64,000 bases of DNA, taken from Roseinatronobacter bogoriensis DSM 18756 (lineage in GTDB: Bacteria > Pseudomonadota > Alphaproteobacteria > Rhodobacterales > Rhodobacteraceae). The DNA is taken from positions 124,001-188,000 of the forward strand of contig NZ_SORN01000003.1 of NCBI RefSeq assembly GCF_004366635.1, written 5' to 3'. Numbering within the stretch: position 1 is the first letter of the stretch; each line of letters starts with the position of its first letter. A model generated the notes under the pieces. It saw nothing but the letters and a program-made list of their open reading frames with translations. It was not told where the DNA came from and made no database searches. Below are positions 29,068 through 38,001 of the stretch, one piece after another. The position numbers and the translations under genes are program-made.

Positions 29068-30366
29068 TCAGTAGCGGTTTGCGATCGGCAGTTCTTCTGC
29101 CGGAAACAGGCTGATAACTTCGCAGCCTGTCTCGGTTACGACCACCTCTTCCTCGATCCGCGCCGCCGAATAGCCGTCTGTGGCGGGGCAATATGTCTCC
29201 AGTGCAAAGACCATACCGGTCTTGATCTCCATCGGGTGATCGAGGCTGACCGCGCGGCTGATGATGGGTCTCTCATGCAGGGCAAGGCCCAGACCGTGCC
29301 CGAATTGCAGACCGAAGGCGGCGTCCTCATTCGGGAAGCCCAGCGATTCCGCTGTGGGCCAGACTTCGGCCACCTTATCCGTGGTTACACCCGGTTTGAT
29401 CATCGCAATGGAGGCGTCAATCCACTCGCGCGCCTTGACATAAGCGTCATTCTGCGACGGCGTGGCACGGCCCACATTGAAGGTCCGGTAGTAGCAGGTG
29501 CGATAGCCCTGATAGCTTTGCAAAATGTCGAAAAACGCTTGATCGCCGGGGCGGATCAGCCGATCGGTGAAGTTATGCGGGTGCGGGTTACAGCGTTCGC
29601 CGGAAATCGCGTTGATCGCTTCCACATCGTCCGAGCCCATTTCATAGAGCATCTTGTTTGATAGCGCGACGATGTCATTCTCGCGCACGCCGGGTTTCAG
29701 TTCCTCATAGATCATGTGATAGACGCCATCGACCATCGCGGCGGCTTGCGTCAGAAGCTGGATTTCATCCCAGTTCTTGATCTCGCGTGCGGCCAGCATG
29801 ATCTGCTGGCCATCGACGACCTTGATGCCCTCTTCCTGAAGCGCGTGGAACATCGCCGTTTCGGCGTAATCCACACCCACTGGCATATCGGCCATGCCCG
29901 CATCCTTGATAAGCTGCGCGATCATCTTGGCGTATTTGCGCATCAGGCCGAATTCCGGCGGGATCGTGCCGCGCATGCCGACCACACCGGCAAGGCAATG
30001 ATCTGGTTCCAGCCAGTCGGAATGACGCTGGTGGTGCACAGCGGCCGAGCCGAAATCCCACACATAGGGGCTGTCGTCACCCGTCAGCAGGCAGAAACGG
30101 CACATCTTGTCGCGTTCCCACTCGCCGATCTTGGTCGCGGTGACATAGCGAATGTTGTTCACATCGAAGAGCAGCAACGACCCGGCCTGCGAGTTTTGTA
30201 GCGATTGGCGCGTACGCGCCAACCTGTAGCGGCGCAGACGGTCATGGTCGATCCGGCGCTCAAAATCGACGGATGTGTGGCCCCATGCGGGCAGGCGGTC
30301 GCGCCATTCCCAGTTGGGTTCAAGATCCTGCGGTGTCAGCAGGTTGGGCATCAAGGCACGTGACAT
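29068..30366 (-). CDS. M24-family (creatinase/prolidase fold) hydrolase-like protein with altered metal site
   Basis: This 432-residue pita-bread-fold protein is related to Xaa-Pro peptidase, creatinase, ectoine hydrolase and the DMSP lyase DddP. Four of the five usual metal ligands are found: D280 (FFDI), H357 (FGHGLGL), E390 (ALETY) and E405 (RIEEEV). The second Asp, expected about 11 residues after the first, is replaced by C291 in GYRTCYYRTF. Members with changed ligands often have non-peptidase functions. Its place with an SDR and an oxoacid dehydrogenase suggests a catabolic step on a small molecule rather than peptide cleavage; the reaction is unknown. The sequence differs from DddP as I remember it. 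Confidence 0.75.
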   Translation of the reverse strand: MSRALMPNLLTPQDLEPNWEWRDRLPAWGHTSVDFERRIDHDRLRRYRLARTRQSLQNSQAGSLLLFDVNNIRYVTATKIGEWERDKMCRFCLLTGDDSPYVWDFGSAAVHHQRHSDWLEPDHCLAGVVGMRGTIPPEFGLMRKYAKMIAQLIKDAGMADMPVGVDYAETAMFHALQEEGIKVVDGQQIMLAAREIKNWDEIQLLTQAAAMVDGVYHMIYEELKPGVRENDIVALSNKMLYEMGSDDVEAINAISGERCNPHPHNFTDRLIRPGDQAFFDILQSYQGYRTCYYRTFNVGRATPSQNDAYVKAREWIDASIAMIKPGVTTDKVAEVWPTAESLGFPNEDAAFGLQFGHGLGLALHERPIISRAVSLDHPMEIKTGMVFALETYCPATDGYSAARIEEEVVVTETGCEVISLFPAEELPIANRY

Positions 30367-30438
30367 AAGAATGCTCCTTCGGGTGCGTCGCTCAACGCAC
30401 CTCTGTCTAGGGATGAAAGAGGGTGAAGGCTGGGGCCG

Positions 30439-31245
30439 TTACTGGATGCACCAGCCGCCATCGATATGGATCATCTGACCCGTCATGTAGTCGCTGTCGG
30501 AACTGCACAGAAACGCGGCTGTGCCTTTCACGTCATCCGGGTAGGAGACACGTTTGATCTGAAGTGCGTCGCGCACAATATCGTCATAAGCCTGCCCCTC
30601 GCGTTCCTTGAAACCGATATCGACAAGATCCTTGTCCAACTGTTCCCATAGCGGGGTTACAACCACGCCGGGCGCATAACCGTTGACGGTGATTCCGTGT
30701 TCTGCCAGCCCGATTGCCCCGCAATGTGTCAGTGCAAGGCAGCCGTATTTTGATGTGCAATAGACTGTCACATCCACAAGCGGCTTGCGCGAGGCGATAG
30801 AGCCCACATTGATCAGCTTGTAAGGATAGTCCTGCTTGCCCTGCGCGATCATCTGGCGCGCGGTTTCCTGCATCCCCAGCCACATGGCCTTGGTGTTGAC
30901 ATTCATGATCATGTCCCAATTGTCTTCATCTATATCCATGAAGAACCGGGGCTTGTTCAGGCCCGCATTAAACAGGCCCACATTGATCATGCCAAAGGCT
31001 TCGACGGTGGCGGCGACGGCGGCGGCGTTGTCTTCGCGTTTGGTGACATCCATCCGCACGGCGATAGCGCGGCCATTGCCTTTCGCGTTGATCTGATCTG
31101 CCAGCGCTTGTGCTGCGTCAAGGTCCAGATCGCCCAGACAGACATTGGCGCCAAGTTCGGCGAAATGCTCTGCGTTGCAGGCCCCCATACCGCGCGCGGC
31201 ACCGGTAATCAGTATATTCTTGCCTTGCAGGCGGGTGGTGTCCAT
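30439..31245 (-). CDS. Short-chain dehydrogenase/reductase
   Basis: This 268-residue classical SDR has the nucleotide motif TGAARGMG at residues 14-21, a conserved Asn in LFNAGLN, a catalytic Ser in NVGSIAS and the YCTSK (YxxxK) motif. The C-terminus ends in GQMIHIDGGWCIQ, typical of NAD-dependent polyol or hydroxyacid dehydrogenases of this family. GAGGAGG precedes the ATG. It lies between the regulator gene (24 bases away) and the M24 gene on the same strand, so it is probably an early gene of the pathway and oxidises an imported alcohol or sugar derivative to a ketone. Confidence 0.87.
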   Translation of the reverse strand: MDTTRLQGKNILITGAARGMGACNAEHFAELGANVCLGDLDLDAAQALADQINAKGNGRAIAVRMDVTKREDNAAAVAATVEAFGMINVGLFNAGLNKPRFFMDIDEDNWDMIMNVNTKAMWLGMQETARQMIAQGKQDYPYKLINVGSIASRKPLVDVTVYCTSKYGCLALTHCGAIGLAEHGITVNGYAPGVVVTPLWEQLDKDLVDIGFKEREGQAYDDIVRDALQIKRVSYPDDVKGTAAFLCSSDSDYMTGQMIHIDGGWCIQ

Positions 31246-31268
31246 GGCGTCCTCCTCAGCGCTTTAGG

Positions 31269-33080
31269 TTATTTCAAGGCGTCCTCTGCCCGGGACTGGG
31301 CGCGCCTTAATGCATCGCGCGGGGACAGTATTCCGCGCAGCATGTCGTGAAGTTCCTGGCCGCAAATCTCTATGATCTCGGCAATTTGCGGGATTGGCGG
31401 GCGGGGCCAGTATTGCAATTCGTCACGCAGGGACATGGCATCCACCGCCTCGAAAATGGGCGAGATGCGGCGCACCTCTGGATCGGCCCCGACCGAATAG
31501 CGTGGCGCGGTACGGCTGCCGTTCAGGATGTATAGTTTCTGTGCCTCGGGCGAGGTGAAGGCAATCAGCGCCTCGGCGGCCGCTGCGCGGCGTTCGGGCG
31601 CGATGTTTGCCGGAATGCCCATCACATAGCCGCCTACAGTTGCAACCGGCTGCCCCTTTGGCCCTGCCGGATGGGGCAGGTAGCCGGTGTTTCCATTGGC
31701 GGGCGAGGAGGGGTCACGTTCAAAATAAGGGGCAAGTAATGTATAGCCGTAGGCCATTGCAATCTTGCCCGCGGCATAGGGGCGGACGCGTTCATACCAG
31801 GACATTGACAAAATATCCGGGGGCGAGAATTCCATCAGCGAAAGCAGGAATTCGCACGCGTCAAGGGCCAGCGGCGTGTTGATCGTGGGGACAATGTCGC
31901 TGCGATGCGCCGTATCGGCGGCGAATCCGCCGGCAATCCTGTCCAGATTGACGATAGGCTGACCGAAATCTGCGCAGGTCATCAGGAACTGGTGCCCCAG
32001 TGCCGTGCCGCGGGCCGCATTCCACGCAATCCCGAAACGGCCCTTCTGAGGCGCGTGAAAATGGCGCGCGGCGTCAATCAGCTTGTCGGTTGTGTCGGGC
32101 GGTTCCAGTCCGGCCTCGGCAAACAGGTCCTTGCGGTAGAATAGCAACTCTGGCGTGGTCTGGCTGGGCACGCCATACGCCCGCCCGCCCCAATGTGCCG
32201 CCATCCAGCCGGCAGTGTGAAAATCTGGCGGGTCAAGCCGGTCTGTGTCCAGACATGTGTCCAGCGGGGCCAGAACGCCCTTTTCGGCAAATTCCCCGAT
32301 CCAGGGCAGATCGACCGCGATGATATCATATTTGCTGATCCGGCGTTCGGCGTTGCGCAAGGCTTCTGTGCGAAGTCGGTCGATGGAGAAGGCGCGCTGG
32401 CTGATATTCGTGCCGATGATCTGCTCAAACTGTCGCTTGAGGTTCTCCATCACCATGAAGGTTGGATCGCCATGCACCAGAATGCGCAGCCCACCCCCAA
32501 GTTGCAACGGTTCTGGCAAGACTTGTGGTGGTGCGATTGTCTGGCTGGCGGGCACATAGGACGCGCCGAAATAGTATTCGCGTGCATCCTTTTCGGTGAT
32601 TCCACCCGCCTCGGTGCATAGGCGCAAGATGCGGTCTGCAAGCTGACGCCAGTTGGTCATCAGCCGCTCGGTCGGGTGCAGGGAAAAGGATCGTCCCGAC
32701 CTTGTGCGCGCGCGCTGTTCGATAAAGCCACATTCTTGCAACTGCTGCAATTTACGCCGCGCCGTTGCATAGGGAACACCAGAAGCCGAGATCAGCATCG
32801 TGGCGGTAATGATCTTGCCGCTAAGATGTGCTTTGAGCAAAGCAGACACCATGTTGAAATGGGCGTTGGGGTCCGAAATCTCCAATGCGGTGTCGAGTTC
32901 TGCACAAAGCGTATCTACAAAAGCCAGCGCGGCAGGAAGCGCGGCTTGCTCTGCCACCACCCCCTTCCGGATCATGCCAGAAGGGCTGGAGAAATTTTCT
33001 TTTTGAATATTTCCCATCTTCACGTCTGCGGTCTTTCCGGATTGGGGGCCAGATTTGGCAAAGTTGCTTCGAACGCTCAT
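31269..33080 (-). CDS. Putative one-component regulator: winged helix fused to an extracellular-solute-binding-protein domain
   Basis: This 603-residue protein has no signal peptide. Residues about 72-140 form a winged-helix domain (ITATMLISASGVPYATARRKLQ, then CGFIEQRARTRSGRSFSL, a MarR-like recognition helix and wing). From about residue 198 to 590 it looks like a family 1 ABC solute-binding protein (ILVHGDPTFMVMENLKRQFE, AVDLPWIGEFAEKGVLAPLD, YGVPSQTTPELLFYRKDLF). A cytoplasmic binding-protein fold joined to a DNA-binding domain suggests a ligand-responsive regulator. I start at 33080, preceded by GAAGG at 33089-33093; the frame extends to an ATG at 33128 without a ribosome-binding site. 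It is transcribed divergently from a sugar ABC importer and upstream of the SDR/M24/dehydrogenase genes. Confidence 0.75.
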   Translation of the reverse strand: MSVRSNFAKSGPQSGKTADVKMGNIQKENFSSPSGMIRKGVVAEQAALPAALAFVDTLCAELDTALEISDPNAHFNMVSALLKAHLSGKIITATMLISASGVPYATARRKLQQLQECGFIEQRARTRSGRSFSLHPTERLMTNWRQLADRILRLCTEAGGITEKDAREYYFGASYVPASQTIAPPQVLPEPLQLGGGLRILVHGDPTFMVMENLKRQFEQIIGTNISQRAFSIDRLRTEALRNAERRISKYDIIAVDLPWIGEFAEKGVLAPLDTCLDTDRLDPPDFHTAGWMAAHWGGRAYGVPSQTTPELLFYRKDLFAEAGLEPPDTTDKLIDAARHFHAPQKGRFGIAWNAARGTALGHQFLMTCADFGQPIVNLDRIAGGFAADTAHRSDIVPTINTPLALDACEFLLSLMEFSPPDILSMSWYERVRPYAAGKIAMAYGYTLLAPYFERDPSSPANGNTGYLPHPAGPKGQPVATVGGYVMGIPANIAPERRAAAAEALIAFTSPEAQKLYILNGSRTAPRYSVGADPEVRRISPIFEAVDAMSLRDELQYWPRPPIPQIAEIIEICGQELHDMLRGILSPRDALRRAQSRAEDALK

Positions 33081-33097
33081 TCGCTCTACCTTCAATT

Positions 33098-33168
33098 TGT
33101 TCAGATTGGCTTTGTGATCATAGCGCATAAATGTTCAAAATGGCGCTTCATATGTTCATTCTGAACAT
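33098..33168. promoter_or_regulatory. Cluster of TGTTCA half-sites, candidate operator of the divergent promoters
   Basis: TGTTCA occurs at 33098-33103, 33132-33137 and 33153-33158. The last forms a perfect inverted repeat ATGTTCA-TTC-TGAACAT at 33152-33168. The second and third copies start 21 bp apart, about two helical turns. All lie between the regulator start (33080) and the binding-protein start (33284), which suggests shared control by the regulator encoded next to it. Confidence 0.65.
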
Positions 33169-33283
33169 TTTAGTTGTGTTGCGATGGTCCATTTGCGGAC
33201 AGCATGAAATGACCGCAAAACGGCCCGAGTGGCGGAAGAATCCACCAAGGCAAGCGGCGATTTTCACTTATGGGAGGAATACC

Positions 33284-34225
33284 ATGAACAAGACCATGCG
33301 CATTTTGCTTGCCAGTTGCGGGACGCTGGCTTTGGCAACAGCAGCTTCGGCTGACACTGTTCGGATCGGGATTACACAAAACAATGTCGGGATCGACAGC
33401 TACCAGACAACATATGAGCGCGCTTTCATCGCCGCAGCCGAAGCGAACCCCGATGTCGAGGTGATCGTGCTGGATGCGGGCGGTGACGTCGCGCGCCAGA
33501 TCAGCCAGATGCAAGACCTGATTCAGCAGCAGGTTGACGCGATTATCATCTGGCCCACAGACGGCCAGGCACTGGTCCCCGCTGTTCGCAATGCGCACAA
33601 TGCGGGTATTCCCGTTGTGGTCACAAATTCCAATATCGCCGAAGCGGGCATGGATTTCATCGCAGCCTTCTCGGGGCCCAACAATATCCAGCAGGGGATC
33701 TATTCGGCTGAGATGATGTGCGATGCACTGGGTGGCGAAGGGCAGATCGTGCAGATTACCGGGATGCCAGGCTATACAACCGCGATCGAGCGCCAGCAGG
33801 GCTTTGACGAACGGCTTGCAGAAATGTGCCCCGATGTCACACAGCTGGACATACAGCCCGGTGACTGGAACCGCGAACGCGCGCAGCGCACAATGGAAAC
33901 CTTCCTGACCCGCTTCGACACTATCGATGGGGTCTATTCCGGCGATGACAACATGGGCGTCGGCGCATTGAATGCCGCTATTGATGCGGGCCGCGCAGAG
34001 GGCATGGTATTCATCGGCGCGACCAACTTTGCCGTTGGATATGACGCGATGGCGCGGGGCGAATACTGGGGTTCGGTCTATCAATCGCCGGTCGATGACG
34101 CAGAAGCCGCGCTGCAAACTGCCCTTGACGTTCTGGCAGGCGAGGATGTGCCGAAGCTGAACTATTTCGACACACCCAAGATCACCCAGGAAAACATGGA
34201 CGAATTCGACCGCCCTGTTTTCTAA
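33284..34225 (+). CDS. Sugar-type ABC transporter periplasmic substrate-binding protein (RbsB-like)
   Basis: This 313-residue periplasmic binding protein is of the ribose/LacI-like type (Peripla_BP_4). The signal peptide runs to about residue 22 (LALATAASA before DTVRIGITQ). The fold is evident from VDAIIIWPTDGQALVPAVRNAHNAGIPVV and the hinge FDTIDGVYSGDDNMGVGAL. GGGAGG at 33271-33276 fixes the ATG at 33284; the open frame upstream is not coding. It delivers its ligand to the two permeases and ATPase downstream. Candidate ligands are pentoses, polyols or similar compounds; the sequence alone does not decide. Confidence 0.88.
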   Translation: MNKTMRILLASCGTLALATAASADTVRIGITQNNVGIDSYQTTYERAFIAAAEANPDVEVIVLDAGGDVARQISQMQDLIQQQVDAIIIWPTDGQALVPAVRNAHNAGIPVVVTNSNIAEAGMDFIAAFSGPNNIQQGIYSAEMMCDALGGEGQIVQITGMPGYTTAIERQQGFDERLAEMCPDVTQLDIQPGDWNRERAQRTMETFLTRFDTIDGVYSGDDNMGVGALNAAIDAGRAEGMVFIGATNFAVGYDAMARGEYWGSVYQSPVDDAEAALQTALDVLAGEDVPKLNYFDTPKITQENMDEFDRPVF

Positions 34226-34240
34226 GGGAATTTCAGGGTG

Positions 34241-34276
34241 AACCGGGGCGGGCCAAAGCGTGGCTGCCCCGGTTTT
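34241..34276 (+). terminator. Hairpin with T-run after the binding-protein gene
   Basis: AACCGGGGC at 34241-34249 pairs with GCCCCGGTT at 34266-34274. Additional inner pairing around GGCCA/TGGC is possible, and four T follow at 34273-34276. It is a fair intrinsic terminator or attenuator that would leave the binding protein in excess over the permeases. Confidence 0.6.
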
Positions 34277-34346
34277 GGCTGATGTCACAGCCATGACCTT
34301 CGCGCTGGGGAGAGCGCGTCGCAAGTCGATTCACGGGAGGAACCAG

Positions 34347-35321
34347 ATGCTTTTGAACCGCCTCAAGGCAGGTGGCCCCGCGATTGCCAAACAGGGCATT
34401 CTCGTGGCCTTTATCCTGTTCATGATCGTGTTTTCGTTCATGTCCGACAGGTTCCTGACCCCTGACAACATCATGTCGGTGTTTCGTCAATCCGCGATCA
34501 TCGGGGTCATGGCGCTCGGCGTTACAATTGTCGTGATTGGCGGCAATCTGGATCTGTCCGTTGGCTCCATGCTGTCCTTTGCGACAGTGCTTGTGGTGGA
34601 TCTGCATGACAAGGTCGGGCCGGAACTGGCCATCCCGATCATGGTGCTGGCAACGCTGTGTCTGGGGGCGATAAACGGGTTTCTGATCGGGATACTCAGG
34701 CTCAATTCCCTGATTGTGACATTGGGCATGTTATCGGCCATTCAGGGGCTGGTGCTGATCTATAGCGGTGGGCAGAATGTCGACATTGTCGACCAGCGCG
34801 GCACATGGTTTGCCATTTTCGGGCGCGGGTCGGTCCTTGGAATTGCTGCGCCCATAATCATATTCGGGCTTCTTGCGATCCTGTTTCATGTGATCATGAC
34901 AACGACACCATTTGGCCGCAAGGTCTATGCCGTGGGCGGAAATCCGACTGCGTCAGTATTCTCGGGCATCCCGCGCTCGCGGATCGTGTTTACAACCTAT
35001 CTGATCTCGGCGCTTTGTGTGGCGGTGGCTGCGATCATTCTGGGCAGTCGGGTGATGGGGTCGCAAAACAATGTGGGCCAGGGCTATGAACTGCAGGTTC
35101 TGGCGGCGGTTATTCTGGGCGGCACATCGCTGCTTGGGGGGGCAGGCAGCATTCTGAAAACTGTCCTTGGCGTGTTGATGCTGGCCTTTATCCAGAATGG
35201 CCTGATTCTGATGGGGCAGCCCTATTACACGCAATGGCTGGTCACATGGGTCGTGATTATCGTGGCCGTCTGGCTGGATGTCGCAGCCAAGCGCGGCCGC
35301 CTGTTTTCACCCATAGCATGA
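34347..35321 (+). CDS. Sugar-type ABC transporter permease 1 (RbsC-like)
   Basis: This 324-residue inner-membrane permease of the ribose/xylose branch has about nine hydrophobic segments. Family features are ALGVTIVVIGGNLDLSVGSMLSF near residue 55, AINGFLIGILRLNSLIVTLGML and the late AVILGGTSLLGGAGS. GGGAGG at 34335-34340 supports the ATG at 34347; an in-frame start at 34260 would add residues before the first helix. A second, different permease gene follows directly, so the channel is probably a heterodimer. Confidence 0.88.
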   Translation: MLLNRLKAGGPAIAKQGILVAFILFMIVFSFMSDRFLTPDNIMSVFRQSAIIGVMALGVTIVVIGGNLDLSVGSMLSFATVLVVDLHDKVGPELAIPIMVLATLCLGAINGFLIGILRLNSLIVTLGMLSAIQGLVLIYSGGQNVDIVDQRGTWFAIFGRGSVLGIAAPIIIFGLLAILFHVIMTTTPFGRKVYAVGGNPTASVFSGIPRSRIVFTTYLISALCVAVAAIILGSRVMGSQNNVGQGYELQVLAAVILGGTSLLGGAGSILKTVLGVLMLAFIQNGLILMGQPYYTQWLVTWVVIIVAVWLDVAAKRGRLFSPIA

Positions 35322-35329
35322 GGCACACC

Positions 35330-36319
35330 ATGTCGAACCTGACCGATATCACACCTTTGCGCTGGCTGATGCGCAACCCGATCTGGGGCTTCGTGCTGCT
35401 TGTCTTCATCTTCTTCAGCCTGATGTCCGATCACTTCTTCGACTATCGTAATTTCCAGAATATTCTGGTGCAGACTTCCACCATAGGCCTGATCGCGCTG
35501 GGCATGACACTGGTCATGATCAACGGCAATATTGACCTGTCAGTGGGGGCAACACTTGCGCTTGCAGCCGCCTTCGCTGTGGATGTTCAAAGCTGGGCCA
35601 TGTTCGCAACATGGGGCAACTGGCAGATCTTGCCTGCTGTCTGCCTTGCATTGCTGGTGGGCCTGTTGATGGGGGCGATAAACGGTTTCATTGTCTGGAA
35701 AACCGGGGTCGATGCTTTCATCGTGACACTTGGCGCAATGCTGGGCATTCGCGGGCTGGTATTTGTCTATACTGGCGAATCCTCATTCTACGCGATGAAT
35801 TTTGCCTATTCGGATTTCAGTGCGTTGTCTGTTGGCCCCTTACCGGTGCTGGCTGTGATCTTTCTGGTTTGCACGCTGATCGTGCATCTGGTGCTGTCGC
35901 GCACGGTTCACGGACGCAACACCTACGCTGTCGGCGGCAACCGCGAAGCTGCGGTGAATGCGGGTATTCGGGTCGGCCCGCATATGATGGTCAATTTCAT
36001 GATCATCGGGTTTCTTGCAGCCCTGTCCGGCGTGCTGCTGTCCACGCAGATGGGCGCGGCAACCCCCAATCTGGGCCGAGACTACGAGCTGTGGGTGATT
36101 ACCGCAGTGGTGTTGGGCGGCACCAAACTGACAGGCGGCAAGGGCGACATTATCGGCACGCTTGGGGGCGTGCTGGCAATCGGTATCCTGCGCAATGGGA
36201 TGAACCTGATGCAGGTGCCCGCCTTCTATGTATATGTCATCCTTGGCAGCATCCTGATCGCCGTCCTGTTTCTGGACAAACGTTTCAACCGGACTGAAGA
36301 TGGGGGTCTGCGCCTATGA
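35330..36319 (+). CDS. Sugar-type ABC transporter permease 2 (RbsC-like)
   Basis: This second permease of the same family has 329 residues. It shows ALGMTLVMINGNIDLSVGATLAL, GAINGFIVWKTGVDAFIVTLGAMLG and AVVLGGTKLTGGKGDIIGTL at positions equivalent to those of its neighbour, with otherwise divergent sequence. I prefer the ATG at 35330 because GAGG lies just upstream; an ATG at 35318 overlapping the previous stop would add four residues. It overlaps the ATPase gene by four bases. Confidence 0.87.
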   Translation: MSNLTDITPLRWLMRNPIWGFVLLVFIFFSLMSDHFFDYRNFQNILVQTSTIGLIALGMTLVMINGNIDLSVGATLALAAAFAVDVQSWAMFATWGNWQILPAVCLALLVGLLMGAINGFIVWKTGVDAFIVTLGAMLGIRGLVFVYTGESSFYAMNFAYSDFSALSVGPLPVLAVIFLVCTLIVHLVLSRTVHGRNTYAVGGNREAAVNAGIRVGPHMMVNFMIIGFLAALSGVLLSTQMGAATPNLGRDYELWVITAVVLGGTKLTGGKGDIIGTLGGVLAIGILRNGMNLMQVPAFYVYVILGSILIAVLFLDKRFNRTEDGGLRL

Positions 36320-37830
36320 ATGAGAAACTGGAACCGGCCCTGCGCCTGAAGGGTATCGTCAAGACTTTTCCGGGCGTGCGTGCCTTGGACGGCGTAGATT
36401 TCGAGGTCATGCCCGGCGAGGTTCACGCCCTGTTGGGTGAGAATGGCGCAGGAAAATCGACACTGATGAAAGTGTTGGCAGGGATGTACCAGCCCGACGA
36501 GGGGCAGATCATCATCGCAGGACAGCCCGTGCGCATGACCACCCCGATCGAGGCCAAGGCGCAGGGCGTTGTGCTTATCCATCAGGAACTCAGCCTGGTG
36601 CCGGAAATGTCTGCGGCCGAAAATATCTATCTGGGCGAGTTGCCGCTAAAGTCTTTTGGGCGGGTGGACTGGACCACTTTGTATGAGCGTTCCAACGCAA
36701 TTCTTGAACGGCTGAATTGCAATTTCCGCGGCGAGGTGACGGTCGTTAACCTGTCAATCGCCAATCAGCAAATGGTCGAGATTGCGCGCGCCTTGACCGT
36801 TGATGCGCGTGTCGTTGTTTTTGATGAACCGACCGCCTCGCTGACGGATGCTGAAAAAGTCGTGCTGTTCGAGATCATCAATGACCTGAAGGCACGCGGC
36901 GTGGGAATCGTCTATATCTCGCACCGGATGGATGAGATATTCACCCTGTCAGACCGCATTACCGTTTTGCGCGATGGCAGTTATCGCGGCACGCTGACCA
37001 CAGCCGACACGAATGAAGATGAAGTCACGCGCCTGATGATCGGGCGCAGTCTGGACCTGTCGCGTGATACCGCCACACCAACGCTGGGCGAAACCGTGCT
37101 TGAAGTTCGCAACCTGACTTGCGCGCCGCTCTATCGGGATATCAGTTTCTCTGTACGCGCGGGCGAAGTGGTTGGGTTTTACGGTCTGGTTGGCGCGGGC
37201 AGGACCGAGATTGCAGAGACACTCTTCGGATTGCGCAGCGCCGATAGTGGCGAGATTCTGATAGATGGCGAAAAGGTGCAAATCGGCTCACCGCCGGACG
37301 CAATTGCGCTGGGCATCTCATTGGTGCCTGAGAACCGCAAAGAGCAGGGTTTGGTCTTGTCCATGAATTGCCGCGACAACATGACCTTGCCGCAGGTCCA
37401 GAACCTGGCCTCTGGCCCATTCGTGTCGTCCAGTGCTGAAAATGAGATTTTCGACAAGTATCGGGAGAAGCTGGAGATCAAGACGCCAAGCTGGCGGCAA
37501 ACTGTCCGCGTCTTGTCTGGTGGCAACCAGCAAAAGATCGTCATCGGCAAATGGCTGTCGATGCAACCGCGCGTGCTGATCGTGGATGAACCGACGCGCG
37601 GCATTGATGTCGGGTCGAAATCCGAGATTCACGCCCTGCTGCGCGCGCTTGCCGCACAAGGTTATGCTGTGATCGTCATCAGCTCGGAAATGCCAGAAGT
37701 GCTGCGCGTTTCCGACCGTATTGTTGCAATGTATAATGGGCGGATCATGCGTGAATTCACGGCAGATCTGGTGACAGAGGATTCACTTGTTCAGGCTATT
37801 TCCGGCATCAAGGCAACCGAGGTCGCCTGA
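36316..37830 (+). CDS. Sugar-type ABC transporter ATP-binding protein (RbsA-like, two ABC domains)
   Basis: This 504-residue ATPase has two nucleotide-binding domains in tandem. The N-terminal domain has Walker A GENGAGKST near residue 41, the variant signature LSIANQQMVEIARAL, Walker B VVVFDEPTASL and the switch His in YISHRMDE. The C-terminal domain has the degenerate P-loop GLVGAGRTE usual for this family, signature LSGGNQQKIVIGKWL and Walker B VLIVDEPTRGIDVGSK. Order binding protein, two permeases, ATPase makes this a complete importer. The TGA at 37828-37830 ends the transporter unit. Confidence 0.92.
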   Translation: MNEKLEPALRLKGIVKTFPGVRALDGVDFEVMPGEVHALLGENGAGKSTLMKVLAGMYQPDEGQIIIAGQPVRMTTPIEAKAQGVVLIHQELSLVPEMSAAENIYLGELPLKSFGRVDWTTLYERSNAILERLNCNFRGEVTVVNLSIANQQMVEIARALTVDARVVVFDEPTASLTDAEKVVLFEIINDLKARGVGIVYISHRMDEIFTLSDRITVLRDGSYRGTLTTADTNEDEVTRLMIGRSLDLSRDTATPTLGETVLEVRNLTCAPLYRDISFSVRAGEVVGFYGLVGAGRTEIAETLFGLRSADSGEILIDGEKVQIGSPPDAIALGISLVPENRKEQGLVLSMNCRDNMTLPQVQNLASGPFVSSSAENEIFDKYREKLEIKTPSWRQTVRVLSGGNQQKIVIGKWLSMQPRVLIVDEPTRGIDVGSKSEIHALLRALAAQGYAVIVISSEMPEVLRVSDRIVAMYNGRIMREFTADLVTEDSLVQAISGIKATEVA

Positions 37831-38001
37831 CTGCTCCGGTCTTTGCCCTTTCGTGGCGGCGACACGTCAGCGACAGCGCGACACTGCCTTTGTCCAAATG
37901 CCTGCGCTGGTCTTGGGCGTCATCGGCAACTCTCTGCCTTGTGTTGAAAGCGTGAGCAGATCGCATCTTCCGCTTTGCTGCAAATGCGATATCTAGGGCG
38001 T

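Noticed and set aside
29068..30366. Identification of the M24 protein as DMSP lyase DddP
   Set aside because: The motif around the metal site (GYRTCYYRTF) differs from the DddP sequence as I remember it, which keeps its Asp ligands.
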